From: Fluviicola chungangensis
GTDB lineage: Bacteria > Bacteroidota > Bacteroidia > Flavobacteriales_D > Crocinitomicaceae
DNA length: 64,000 bases
NCBI RefSeq assembly: GCF_007558725.1
Contig: NZ_VLPL01000002.1
Location: 310,001-374,000, forward strand
Direction of reading: 5' to 3'
The notes beneath the pieces are model-generated. The model made no database searches and was not told where the DNA came from. It saw only the letters and a program-made list of their open reading frames with translations. How positions within the stretch are numbered: position 1 is the first letter of the stretch; the number at the start of each line of letters is the position of its first letter. The translations under genes were made by a program, and so were the position numbers. Below, one piece after another: positions 8,464 through 16,238 of this stretch.

Positions 8464-10719
8464 ATGAATTTCGATCAAAAAGATCCCGCCTATTTTTGGG
8501 ATACCTGGAAGTTTTCTTCAAAGAACGGACAACAATATTGGCAATTTGAAATTCCGGAGGAACTAAAACCAATCATTCAATCCGACTCTGATTGGGAGAA
8601 ACCGGAAGGTGTGGCTTTCTTAAAGGCGCTCGATCGGGCATTTCTTTTTGATAAGAAAATCAATCCGAATTCGGCCGACAGGTTGTTGCGCTATGCTCAT
8701 CGGAAACAAGCCGGAGAACCGAGCATTATCCCGTCAGACGATTCTTTTTCACTCAAGGAAAAAGCGCGAATAGCCCTGCTAAATGGCTTTTCATTTTACG
8801 AAACGCTCCAGGAACCCGACGGAAACTGGTCCGGTGACTATGGTGGTCCGCTTTTCCTGATTCCAGGCCTGGTCATCGCATCGTACATTACCGGATCACC
8901 GTTTGAAAAACCGATGCAGGTTTTGATGAAGCGCAATATCTGGAATCACCAAAACGAAGACGGCGGCTGGGGCTTACATATCGAAGGGCATTCGACTATG
9001 TTCGGAACGGTCATGCAATATGTGACTTTGCGTATTTTGGGAGAAAATCTTTCGAACCCGGACATGAAACGGGCGCAGGATTGGATTTTAAGCCATGGTG
9101 GAGCAACGAAAGCTCCTCAATGGGGCAAGTTCTACTTATCCGTTCTGAACGTTTATGAATGGAAGGGAAATGATGCACTTTTACCTGAAATGTGGAAATT
9201 CCCGAAATGGGTACCTTTTCATCCCGGGAAATACTGGTGCCATAACCGAATGATCTTCCTGCCGATGTCCTATTGCTTTGGCAAAAAAGTGAAAGCAGAA
9301 TTGACACCGCTGGTAAAAGAATTAAGAAAAGAACTGTATACAAGCGATTACGACTCCATTAATTGGAAAAAAGCGCGTCGGGAGGCTTGCCAAACCGATA
9401 TTTATCACCCGGTTAGCAAATGGTATTTGCGCTTGAGTACGATTATCAACGGGTATGAACGGATCCATTCGAAACGCTTTCGAAAAAAAGCACTCAACTA
9501 TGTGGAAGACTACATTGATTTCGAAGATACCTATACACGATATATCAATATTGGTCCGGTAAACCAGGCCATCAATTCTATTTATGCCTGGCACCATCAC
9601 GGAAAGGATTCCGAACAGTTTAAAAATCACTTGAAGCGCTGGAAAGATTACCTGTGGATTGCCGAAGACGGAGCTAAAATGGCAGGTTACAACGGATCCC
9701 AATTATGGGATACCGCCTTTGCAGGCCAGGCTTTGATAGAAGCAGACATGGAAAACCATTTTCCCGTAATGGCGGAGAAAATTTACCGCTACATCGACAG
9801 TTCACAAATTGAGCGGAATGCGAAAGAATATGATAAGTTCTGGGGAGATGTAACACTCGGTTGCTGGCCTTTTTCAACCATTGATCATGGCTGGGCAATT
9901 ACGGACTGTACTTCGGAAGGAATGAAAACTGCTATTTTGTACAATCGCAAAGAACACATTCAAAAGCAGCATCACATAGACCTGGAACGGTTAAAACCCG
10001 CTGTGGACTGGTTACTGTCCATGCAAAACAAAGACGGTGGCTGGGCTTCTTATGAAAAACAAAGAGCTCCGAAATGGATTGAAGTATTGAATCCGGCGCT
10101 CTTATTCGAGAACATCATGACAGAAGCAACCTATACGGAATGCTCTTCTGCCAGCATACAGGGCTTGAATGAATTCACAAAACACCACGATTACCGCAAA
10201 GAAGACATCCAAAGAGCGCTTGATCGCGGCGGAAGATTTTTGAAATCCAAACAGGATCCGGATGGTTCCTGGTATGGCTGTTGGGCAGTATGTTACACCT
10301 ATGGAACCTGGTTCGGAATGGAAGGATTGCTGACAGCCGGATACAAAGGCTACGAAGACGGAACACCGGCACCGGAAATCCAAAAAGCCTGTGAGTTCCT
10401 GTTGAGTAAGCAACGTGCGGATGGCAGCTGGGGAGAATCTTTCGAATCCTGCGTGCAGCATCGGTACGTGGAACACGAAGACGGGCAGATTGTCAATACG
10501 GCGTGGGCGCTTTTGGCGTTAATGAAAGCAAAACATCCGGACAGGACGGCTATTGAAAAAGGAATTGCCTTTATTCTTTCACGCCAGGAAGCGAGTGGAG
10601 ATTTCCCCCAGGAAGGAGTTTCAGGGATCTTCAACGGGAATTGTGCGATCACTTATACGGCATATCGAAATGTGTTTCCATTGTGGGCAATAGGACGGTA
10701 CTATCGCTGGTATTCCTGA
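8464..10719 (+). CDS. Oxidosqualene cyclase with cycloartenol-synthase signature residues
   Basis: A 751-residue triterpene cyclase that would turn 2,3-oxidosqualene into a sterol precursor. QW-type repeats are visible (DGNWSGDYGG near residue 119, EDGGWGLHIEGHSTMFG, KDGGWASYE, PDGSWYGCWAVCYTYGTWF, ADGSWGESFESC). The catalytic acid lies in DCTSEG (Asp481), the oxidosqualene type (DCTAE) and not the DxDDTA of squalene-hopene cyclase. Product-controlling positions read Tyr409 (MAGYNGSQLWDT), His475 and Ile479 (HGWAITD). They align by eye with Tyr410, His477 and Ile481 of Arabidopsis cycloartenol synthase, where lanosterol synthases have Thr, Cys/Gln and Val. It is the last gene of the operon. 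Cycloartenol as product is inferred; the enzyme class is secure. Confidence 0.95.
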   Translation: MNFDQKDPAYFWDTWKFSSKNGQQYWQFEIPEELKPIIQSDSDWEKPEGVAFLKALDRAFLFDKKINPNSADRLLRYAHRKQAGEPSIIPSDDSFSLKEKARIALLNGFSFYETLQEPDGNWSGDYGGPLFLIPGLVIASYITGSPFEKPMQVLMKRNIWNHQNEDGGWGLHIEGHSTMFGTVMQYVTLRILGENLSNPDMKRAQDWILSHGGATKAPQWGKFYLSVLNVYEWKGNDALLPEMWKFPKWVPFHPGKYWCHNRMIFLPMSYCFGKKVKAELTPLVKELRKELYTSDYDSINWKKARREACQTDIYHPVSKWYLRLSTIINGYERIHSKRFRKKALNYVEDYIDFEDTYTRYINIGPVNQAINSIYAWHHHGKDSEQFKNHLKRWKDYLWIAEDGAKMAGYNGSQLWDTAFAGQALIEADMENHFPVMAEKIYRYIDSSQIERNAKEYDKFWGDVTLGCWPFSTIDHGWAITDCTSEGMKTAILYNRKEHIQKQHHIDLERLKPAVDWLLSMQNKDGGWASYEKQRAPKWIEVLNPALLFENIMTEATYTECSSASIQGLNEFTKHHDYRKEDIQRALDRGGRFLKSKQDPDGSWYGCWAVCYTYGTWFGMEGLLTAGYKGYEDGTPAPEIQKACEFLLSKQRADGSWGESFESCVQHRYVEHEDGQIVNTAWALLALMKAKHPDRTAIEKGIAFILSRQEASGDFPQEGVSGIFNGNCAITYTAYRNVFPLWAIGRYYRWYS

Positions 10720-10916
10720 AAATTTGAATTCTTTACTCTAATTTCTCTCATTCTCGATTCTCGCTCTGAAAGAAAAAAGTCGAACACCCTTAATCAAGAG
10801 TAAGTGATAGCATAATTACAACGTTTTGCAAATAGGCAAAGGCGACTAACAAGTATAGTGAATTTTGTGCTTTTGCTTATTTGGTGTTATAGCCGTTTTT
10901 TAATTTAATTATTTAT
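10720..10916. other. Intergenic region after the sterol operon
   Basis: A 197-bp gap between the cyclase stop and the stop of the first cassette gene. It contains palindromic element A (10816-10894). I see no convincing intrinsic terminator for the operon. Confidence 0.6.
10816..10894 (-). repeat. attC-like imperfect palindrome A
   Basis: Arms CAAATAGGCAAA (10829-10840) and TTTGCTTATTTG (10872-10883) pair with one G:T mismatch. Outside them lie TTACAAC (10816-10822) and GTTATAGCC (10886-10894). Read on the minus strand, GGCTATAAC would be an R''-like box of the preceding cassette and GTTGTAA the R'-like box. The boxes do not fit the textbook GTTRRRY core exactly, so the integron assignment is inference. 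Confidence 0.55.
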
Positions 10917-11465
10917 CTATTGAAAATTATCAATTAAATCTGATCTCTCAATTTTTGTTTTATGCAACCGTTTGAGCTCAGCATAAGCAAAATAAAACAA
11001 AGCCAACTCTAATACTCTTAAGGCGTAGAAACCAATTTTCAACTTATCAGATTCGTTCAAAAATGTCGGTGCTATTACTATGTCCAAAAGCGATAATAAA
11101 AGCGTTATCATCATGAGGATAAAAAGAAATAATAATACTTTTCTCGACAATCTTCCATTGAGTAGCATTATTGTGATAAAAAAGGAAACCACGGTGTTCA
11201 AAATTGCGCTTGTAGATCCGAATCCATTAAAGGTTGTATAATAGCCTCCGCCAAAAAATCCTCCTGATTGGTCTGGGTTGGGATATTCACTCATGAAGCT
11301 AAATGAATCATCCATCATCCCATCTGTTAAGGTTTCGTATTGAGGTAAAAATAAAGAGCAACATATAAATATGAAAATTGTTATACTAAGAATTTTAATA
11401 AAGGATTTTTTCATGAAACATTATTACTTTTTCAATTGACGTTGTCTTAGGGTATTGGCTATAAC
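10886..11465 (-). mobile_element. Cassette-like unit 1 (580 bp, one membrane-protein gene)
   Basis: A single gene (10917-11414) is bounded by an exact 9-bp inverted repeat, GTTATAGCC at 10886-10894 and GGCTATAAC at 11457-11465. The unit is AT-rich and its gene points the same way as that of unit 2. Just inside the 5' end lies CGTTGTCTT (11440-11448; AAGACAACG on the gene strand), which recurs at the same place in unit 2. This is the layout of an integron cassette: the start of the cassette matches the R'' box of its own recombination site. No integrase or transposase is visible. Confidence 0.5.
10917..11414 (-). CDS. Hypothetical four-helix membrane protein (cassette gene)
   Basis: I do not recognise this 165-residue protein. 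Hydrophobic segments lie near residues 6-24, 70-87, 92-113 and 127-146. Between the first and second lies a Gly/Phe/Tyr-rich stretch (GGFFGGGYYTTFNGFG) that would face the periplasm. The C-terminus is basic then acidic (ELKRLHKTKIERSDLID). It starts at the ATG at 11414. It is isolated inside repeat-bounded unit 1 and its AT-rich codon use differs from the sterol operon, which fits acquisition as a cassette. Confidence 0.7.
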   Translation of the reverse strand: MKKSFIKILSITIFIFICCSLFLPQYETLTDGMMDDSFSFMSEYPNPDQSGGFFGGGYYTTFNGFGSTSAILNTVVSFFITIMLLNGRLSRKVLLFLFILMMITLLLSLLDIVIAPTFLNESDKLKIGFYALRVLELALFYFAYAELKRLHKTKIERSDLIDNFQ

Positions 11466-11591
11466 GTTTTGCCGCTTTGTGAAGGCGGGGATTTTCAGCA
11501 CTAAACTTCATTGTATGCACAAAGCTTGAATTTATCACTTCACTGTCATAGAAGCACGAACCCCCGCTTTTGCAAAACGGCTGTTAGCTGT
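11457..11591 (-). repeat. attC-like imperfect palindrome B
   Basis: The left arm GTTTTGC (11466-11472) plus GCGGGG (11485-11490) pairs with CCCCGC (11562-11567) plus GCAAAAC (11572-11578), leaving unpaired bases and a loop of about 70 nt. It is flanked by GGCTATAAC (11457-11465) and GTTAGCTGT (11583-11591). Long imperfect hairpins with extrahelical bases between two core boxes are characteristic of attC sites. It separates cassette-like units 1 and 2. Confidence 0.6.
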
Positions 11592-12488
11592 AGTGTTTTT
11601 ATGCAACTCCAAGGCTGTCTTTTAGTTTGTTTAAAATTTTCTCTGACATTTCAACGTCTGTTGTCGAAACGTAAAGATTTGTTCCGTGAATCAGACTGTT
11701 CCTAAATGAAATCAGTTCAATTAAATTATTTTTCAAGTCGGTGTCAATTTTTTCCTCTTTGAAAAGTATATAAACCAATTTGGTTTTTGCAATTCTTTTT
11801 CTTTTCACACTTTCGTAGTCGTTCAAGTCTGAATATAAAAAACTTGAACCATACTTATCCAAAATGTATTCTATTTGATTGTAATGTTTCAGGAACTCTT
11901 CTAGGCTTCCGCTTTCATTGGTTTTGTCTTGAGCAGTTAAGTCTCTAAGTTTGTTACTTGCTATTTCAAGACTGTTTGGATTAAGGATTGTGATTACAAA
12001 TTTTACAACTACAATCAACTCGGTCAAAATAGTTGCAACTGATATGTTAATCAAATAGGCCAACAGATTTCCGTTTGAATGTGTCTCGTCTGCAATTACT
12101 AGAAAGCAAAGAACAATTGACAATAATGTTGTTAAACTAATTCCGATTATGGAACCAAAATATTCTGTCTTTAAGAGTAAAATTATTTCTTCAAGTGACT
12201 CATCTTTGTCTGCTTTTCTGTCAAGTTCGTTTCTAAGGAAAATGTATCCAGTGATAATAAGTCCATATATGGCAGCTATGACCTGCGAAGCTGAAGAAAA
12301 TAGATATAAAATTTGATTTTCATTAAGGTGAAAAACAGGTTTGATTTTATAAACAAAAACGCTAAAAACACAAATTACCAACCAAATAATAAAGTTTGGA
12401 AGGGAACTTCGCTTAATAATCAGTTTTCTATACTCTTTTAGTTTGTCTATCATTTTTGTTCGTTGTCTTGTACAACATTACAGCTAAC
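11583..12488 (-). mobile_element. Cassette-like unit 2 (906 bp, one membrane-protein gene)
   Basis: It is bounded by a 10-bp inverted repeat, GTTAGCTGTA at 11583-11592 and TACAGCTAAC at 12479-12488, and encloses one gene (11599-12453) on the minus strand. CGTTGTCTT recurs at 12461-12469, at nearly the same distance from the boundary as in unit 1 (10 bp against 8 bp). The boundary boxes differ between units but match within each unit, as expected of cassettes that once circularised. Confidence 0.5.
11599..12453 (-). CDS. Membrane protein with HEPN-like RNxxxH C-terminal motif (cassette gene)
   Basis: The family is not recognised. The 284 residues start with four hydrophobic segments (about 20-36, 47-73, 98-121, 128-157), followed by a helical soluble domain of some 120 residues. 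Near its end comes LISFRNSLIHG, with Arg251 and His256 forming an Rx4H motif preceded and followed by helix. That resembles the catalytic motif of HEPN ribonucleases, but the match rests on a short motif only. It is AT-rich and lies alone in cassette-like unit 2, so an accessory role such as phage defence is possible. It starts at ATG 12453 and ends 7 bp from the cassette boundary. Confidence 0.6.
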   Translation of the reverse strand: MIDKLKEYRKLIIKRSSLPNFIIWLVICVFSVFVYKIKPVFHLNENQILYLFSSASQVIAAIYGLIITGYIFLRNELDRKADKDESLEEIILLLKTEYFGSIIGISLTTLLSIVLCFLVIADETHSNGNLLAYLINISVATILTELIVVVKFVITILNPNSLEIASNKLRDLTAQDKTNESGSLEEFLKHYNQIEYILDKYGSSFLYSDLNDYESVKRKRIAKTKLVYILFKEEKIDTDLKNNLIELISFRNSLIHGTNLYVSTTDVEMSEKILNKLKDSLGVA

Positions 12489-12987
12489 TTATTTATACGC
12501 GCAACTTCAACTACTTACAACCAATTAAAATCGGATTTTACACTAAATTTCAGAAATTTTCGCGAATAGTCTTCGTTACGTTATGGCTCAATACTACACA
12601 ATAATTCCGAAAATCAACTCGCTGTTGAAAAATTCCAAGCAAGAAAGAAATCAAGCCTGAAAGCCAATAGGATTCGAACGATTTTAATTCGATCGGAAAA
12701 TACACTAAAAAGGTTTTCAGCAGATTTTTGTTTCACCACCCTCCTTGATCCTCCTCACAACTTTCGCACTGACGCTTGTCGTTGTTCGTCTTCACATACT
12801 GCGTATGCTCTTCTCAAGGGAGGAGACAGAATCTCAGCTTCGAACACGGATCCCACACTCAGCCCTCACACTCACACTGAAAGAAGAGCAAGCACGGCTT
12901 GTGAAGACTGAGGCTCTGTCTCACAAGACAGAAAAGCCGAAGGATAGCTCTGAAAAACAGAGCGAGTGTGAGAGTGAGTATTGAGGG
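12489..12987. other. Gene-poor spacer between cassette unit 2 and tRNA-Arg
   Basis: I see no supported gene in these 500 bp. The part next to unit 2 contains GTTATGGCT (about 12589-12597), which could be the remnant of a further cassette boundary. The part from about 12720 is CT/GA-rich with inverted copies of CTCACACTC (near 12865 and, inverted, 12964-12980). Confidence 0.5.
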
Positions 12988-13031
12988 AAAAAGAAAAAGC
13001 ATCTTACTACCGTAAAATGCTTTTTCTTTTT
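12988..13031 (-). terminator. Intrinsic terminator of tRNA-Arg
   Basis: A perfect 15-bp hairpin, AAAAAGAAAAAGCAT (12988-13002) against its complement (13017-13031), lies directly after the tRNA on the minus strand. The T-rich arm serves as the U tract. Confidence 0.85.
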
Positions 13032-13032
13032 G

Positions 13033-13106
13033 TGACCCCGGAGGGATTCTAACCCCCAACCCTCAGAGCCGAAATCTGATGCGCTATACAGTTGCGCCAC
13101 GGAGCC
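13033..13106 (-). tRNA. tRNA-Arg (anticodon TCG)
   Basis: The minus strand folds into a complete cloverleaf: acceptor GGCTCCG/CGGGGTC with G:U pairs, D stem GCGC/GCGC, anticodon stem TCAGA/TCTGA with loop TTTCGGC, and a T arm with loop TTAGAAT. The anticodon at positions 34-36 is TCG, which reads CGA codons. CCA is not encoded. A TAnnTTTG box lies upstream at 13135-13142 and a hairpin terminator follows. Confidence 0.9.
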
Positions 13107-13134
13107 ATTTTGATTGAGTTCTTCAATCTAACCC

Positions 13135-13142
13135 CAAAATTA
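13135..13142 (-). promoter_or_regulatory. Bacteroidota -7 box TAATTTTG for tRNA-Arg
   Basis: The minus strand reads TAATTTTG, fitting TAnnTTTG, 28 bp upstream of the tRNA 5' end. No clear TTTG -33 box was identified. Confidence 0.55.
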
Positions 13143-13191
13143 GTTCCTTTTTTGACTTCTCTTGCGATTTTTTCCAATAATTTTGAAGAGT

Positions 13192-15534
13192 ATGCGTTTA
13201 TACAACAAAACAAATTTCATGCGAGGTCTTCTTTTAGCGGGTTTAATGGGGTTATCTACTGCTGCATTTTCACAACTTGGAACGGGTCAGTGGCGTATGC
13301 ATGTGGCTGCTTCACAGGCAGTTGATGTGGCTTTTGGCGATGGCCTTGCAATGGCAGCTTTAAAGACCGGAGTCATTGAATACGACGAAGCGGCGGGCGA
13401 AACAAAAATTTACAATGATCAGAATGGACTCTCGGATATCCTGATATCCTGTATCTCCTACGACGCGGGAACCAAGTCTTTTTTCATCGGATACGATAAC
13501 GGGAACATTGACCAGCTTTATTCAGATGGAAGTATTGTAAATATTCCCGCTGTGAAATTGGCTTCTATTCCCGGGAACAAACGAATCAATAGTTTTACAT
13601 CCAAAAATGGAAAAATGTTTGCCGCAACCGGGTTTGCAATTATTGTGCTGGACCCGGCAAAACATGAAGTTAAAGATACCTACAATCCTTTCAGTGTTCC
13701 GAAAAACTACCAGTCTGTTGTTTTTCTAGACGATTCGATCTATGCACTGCACAATGATGGAATGGTGAAAGCATTTGCAAATAATCCCTTGCTGGGAAAT
13801 CCGAATAACTGGTCTGTGGATACGCGGGTTGACGTGCCTGCACTGGATGTATCTTATCAAAAAGCCGGCGTTTGCAACAACAACTTGTATGTTTGGGCGA
13901 AGAAAGAAACATACGGGGCTGATTCGATCATGAAAGTTACATCAGGCGGATTGCAGGAGGTTATCGGCCATCAGTTTAATATGGAAATCGTGAATTTTCA
14001 AGTCGTCAATAATAAACTGGGAGTGAGTTTTTCAGATTCCTATTTGCTGTTTAATGAGGACAGTTCCATTTATTTTGGGATTCCCAGTTATTCCAATCCG
14101 GCACCGGAAATGCGCGCAGTAGCTTACGACGGAACCAATTATTGGGTCGCTGATCATAAGAACGGATTAGTCAAATACGATACCTTCGGAACATCCAAAA
14201 TTATTTCCACGGAAGGACCACCGAAGAATGACTTTTTCAGTATCAACGGGCATGATGGCAAGATTGTCGTAACTGCCGGAACGATTGATCGGGTCTCACT
14301 GAGTTTTAGTCTTCCTGGAGCGTATACGATGAAGGATGAAGATTGGACCTTATACGATAAATCCACACAATCTTTGTGGTCGAGTGGAGTTTGGGATATC
14401 GGTACGGCAGCAATCAACCCGAAAAACCCGGAAGAAGTAGCACTCGGAGGATATTGCCTGAACGGACTGAGTATTGTCAATGGTTCGGAAATCACCCAGT
14501 TATACGGAGCTTCCAATTCCATTTTGGAAAATACGGCGCTTGGAAACAACATGACATGCATCACTGGTTTGGATTATGATGATGACGGGAATTTATGGAT
14601 CGTGAATGCCTATTCTTCAAAAATATTGAAAGTTCGCACAGCAGATGGCAATTGGTATGCCATGTCCAATAATCCGTTAATCTCAAACGCATATGCTTCC
14701 GAACTGGCGATCGATTATAACGGCAATAAATGGGTTGGTGTTTATGGAAAGGGATTAATGGGTTATAAGGATAACAATACCATTTCAAACACGTCGGATG
14801 ACATTATCAGGGTCATGCAGACCGGCAGCGGTTCCGGAAATATGCCTTCAGATAATGTAACGGCTTTGGCTGTGGATTTTGATAATGAGATCTGGATCGG
14901 AACTGATAACGGATTGGCAGTTTTGTACAACAGTGACGGAATTTTTTCAACTGCCGGAACAACCGATGTTTCCCGGATTTTAGTAACCTACGACGGGAAT
15001 GTGGAAATGCTTCTGGGAAATTCGTATATCTCGGATATTGAAGTGGATGGAGGCAACAGAAAGTGGATCGGTACTGCTGAATCGGGAGTTTTCCTGGTGT
15101 CTGCTGACGGACAGGAGGTGATTTCAAACTTTAATAAGGATAATTCACCCATGATTTCCAATGCGGTGCTGGACATGGAATTCAATCACCAGACAGGGGA
15201 ATTGTTCATCATTACGGATAACGGGATGGTATCTTACCGTTCGGATGCAACGTACGAAGATCCCGATTATGCTTCAACAACGGTTTTCCCGAATCCGGTG
15301 AAGCCTGATTTTTCCGGTCCGATTACGATCCAGGGAATCAAATATGGAAGTGAGGTGAAAATCACGGATGCTGCGGGGAATCTCGTTTATAAAACCACTT
15401 CCAATGGCGGGACTGCAACCTGGAACGGGAAAAGAATAACAGGAGAAGAGGTTAGTTCGGGAGTTTATTTTATCTGGACAGCTCCAACCGAAGGAAAAGG
15501 GAAGAAAGTCGGAAAGGTAGTTGTTATCCGATGA
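13192..15534 (+). CDS. porZ: PorZ-like type IX secretion beta-propeller protein
   Basis: A secreted protein of about 780 residues. The signal peptide ends near STAAFSQ. The N-terminal segment (TGQWRMHVA, NDQNGLSD, FIGYDNGNIDQLY, KRINSFTSKNG, IIVLDPAKHEVKDTYNPF) matches the PorZ propeller family, with further propeller motifs such as DNEIWIGTDNGLAVLYN. The C-terminal domain (about the last 90 residues) begins VFPNPVKPDFSGPI and resembles a type IX sorting domain. In the family, PorZ is part of the cell-surface attachment complex that joins cargo to A-LPS. The ATG at 13192 is preferred over an upstream TTG; an ATG at 13219 is also possible. It overlaps recO by ATGA, an adjacency common in this phylum. 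Confidence 0.87.
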   Translation: MRLYNKTNFMRGLLLAGLMGLSTAAFSQLGTGQWRMHVAASQAVDVAFGDGLAMAALKTGVIEYDEAAGETKIYNDQNGLSDILISCISYDAGTKSFFIGYDNGNIDQLYSDGSIVNIPAVKLASIPGNKRINSFTSKNGKMFAATGFAIIVLDPAKHEVKDTYNPFSVPKNYQSVVFLDDSIYALHNDGMVKAFANNPLLGNPNNWSVDTRVDVPALDVSYQKAGVCNNNLYVWAKKETYGADSIMKVTSGGLQEVIGHQFNMEIVNFQVVNNKLGVSFSDSYLLFNEDSSIYFGIPSYSNPAPEMRAVAYDGTNYWVADHKNGLVKYDTFGTSKIISTEGPPKNDFFSINGHDGKIVVTAGTIDRVSLSFSLPGAYTMKDEDWTLYDKSTQSLWSSGVWDIGTAAINPKNPEEVALGGYCLNGLSIVNGSEITQLYGASNSILENTALGNNMTCITGLDYDDDGNLWIVNAYSSKILKVRTADGNWYAMSNNPLISNAYASELAIDYNGNKWVGVYGKGLMGYKDNNTISNTSDDIIRVMQTGSGSGNMPSDNVTALAVDFDNEIWIGTDNGLAVLYNSDGIFSTAGTTDVSRILVTYDGNVEMLLGNSYISDIEVDGGNRKWIGTAESGVFLVSADGQEVISNFNKDNSPMISNAVLDMEFNHQTGELFIITDNGMVSYRSDATYEDPDYASTTVFPNPVKPDFSGPITIQGIKYGSEVKITDAAGNLVYKTTSNGGTATWNGKRITGEEVSSGVYFIWTAPTEGKGKKVGKVVVIR

Positions 15535-16238
15535 AACTAACGGATAAAGCCATTGTTTTATCGCGTTTGCCTTATTCTGAAACCAGTTTAATTGTCACTC
15601 TGTTTACACTCGAATCAGGACTTCAAACTTTTCTTTTCCAGGGAGCCAAAAAGAAAAAGGGATTGATTTTATTTCCCCTGGAATTGGCAGAGATTATCTA
15701 TTACAAGCGAAACGACAGCAGTTTATTGAAATTGACCGAGATGCAGAGTTTGGAACCTTTGCACCATTTGCTGGATAATCCGCTGAAATCGAGCATTGCT
15801 TTTTTTGTCTCGGAATTAATGATGATTTGCTTGCGGGACAACCACCAGGACAAGAAACTATTCCAATTTTTGAGTGAAGAAATCCATTGGCTGAATGCCA
15901 GTGGGGAGTTGAGCAATTACCTGGTTTGGTTTTTGGCCCAGGTTGCTAAATTGGAAGGGTTCCAGCCGGAAGTGCAAACCAATAATCCGAAGTATTTTGA
16001 GTTGCAGGAAGGGAAATTCACGAACACATTACCTTTTTTGCCTTCGTATCTCGAAGAGCCATGGCTTCATTGGCTGACAGATAGTTTGAAATACAATAAA
16101 CTGGATTTCCTTGCGCTTTCAATTCCGAAAGAAGAGCGGATAAAGTTATTGGATGCCTGGTTGGAGTATTACCAGTTCCATGTAAGCGGCATGCGAAAAA
16201 TGAAGTCTTTGGAGGTGATCCGGACCGTTTTTAGTTAA
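15531..16238 (+). CDS. recO: DNA repair protein RecO
   Basis: A 235-residue recombination mediator that loads RecA through the RecFOR pathway. The N-terminal OB fold reads TDKAIVLSRLPYSETSLIVTLFT and FLFQGAKKKKG, and a helical domain follows (SIAFFVSELMMICLRDNHQDKKLFQFL). As usual in Bacteroidota, I see no Cys4 zinc site. It is coupled to porZ by an ATGA overlap and is convergent with the ABC-F gene. Confidence 0.9.
   Translation: MKLTDKAIVLSRLPYSETSLIVTLFTLESGLQTFLFQGAKKKKGLILFPLELAEIIYYKRNDSSLLKLTEMQSLEPLHHLLDNPLKSSIAFFVSELMMICLRDNHQDKKLFQFLSEEIHWLNASGELSNYLVWFLAQVAKLEGFQPEVQTNNPKYFELQEGKFTNTLPFLPSYLEEPWLHWLTDSLKYNKLDFLALSIPKEERIKLLDAWLEYYQFHVSGMRKMKSLEVIRTVFS

Noticed and set aside
8464-10719. 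Squalene-hopene cyclase as an alternative for the triterpene cyclase
   Set aside because: The catalytic motif is DCTSEG, not DxDDTA, and a squalene epoxidase is encoded in the same operon.
12661-12690. tRNA-like T-arm sequence (AGGATTCGAACG)
   Set aside because: The minus strand shows a T-loop-like string but no matching stem, D arm or anticodon arm. At most a degraded tRNA fragment.
12745-12984. Short + strand open frame of 79 codons between the cassettes and tRNA-Arg
   Set aside because: It consists of the repetitive CTCACACTC-type sequence and shows no domain or start signal.
13162-13191. Upstream TTG start for the PorZ-like gene
   Set aside because: It would place ten extra residues before the signal peptide, and an ATG is available at 13192.
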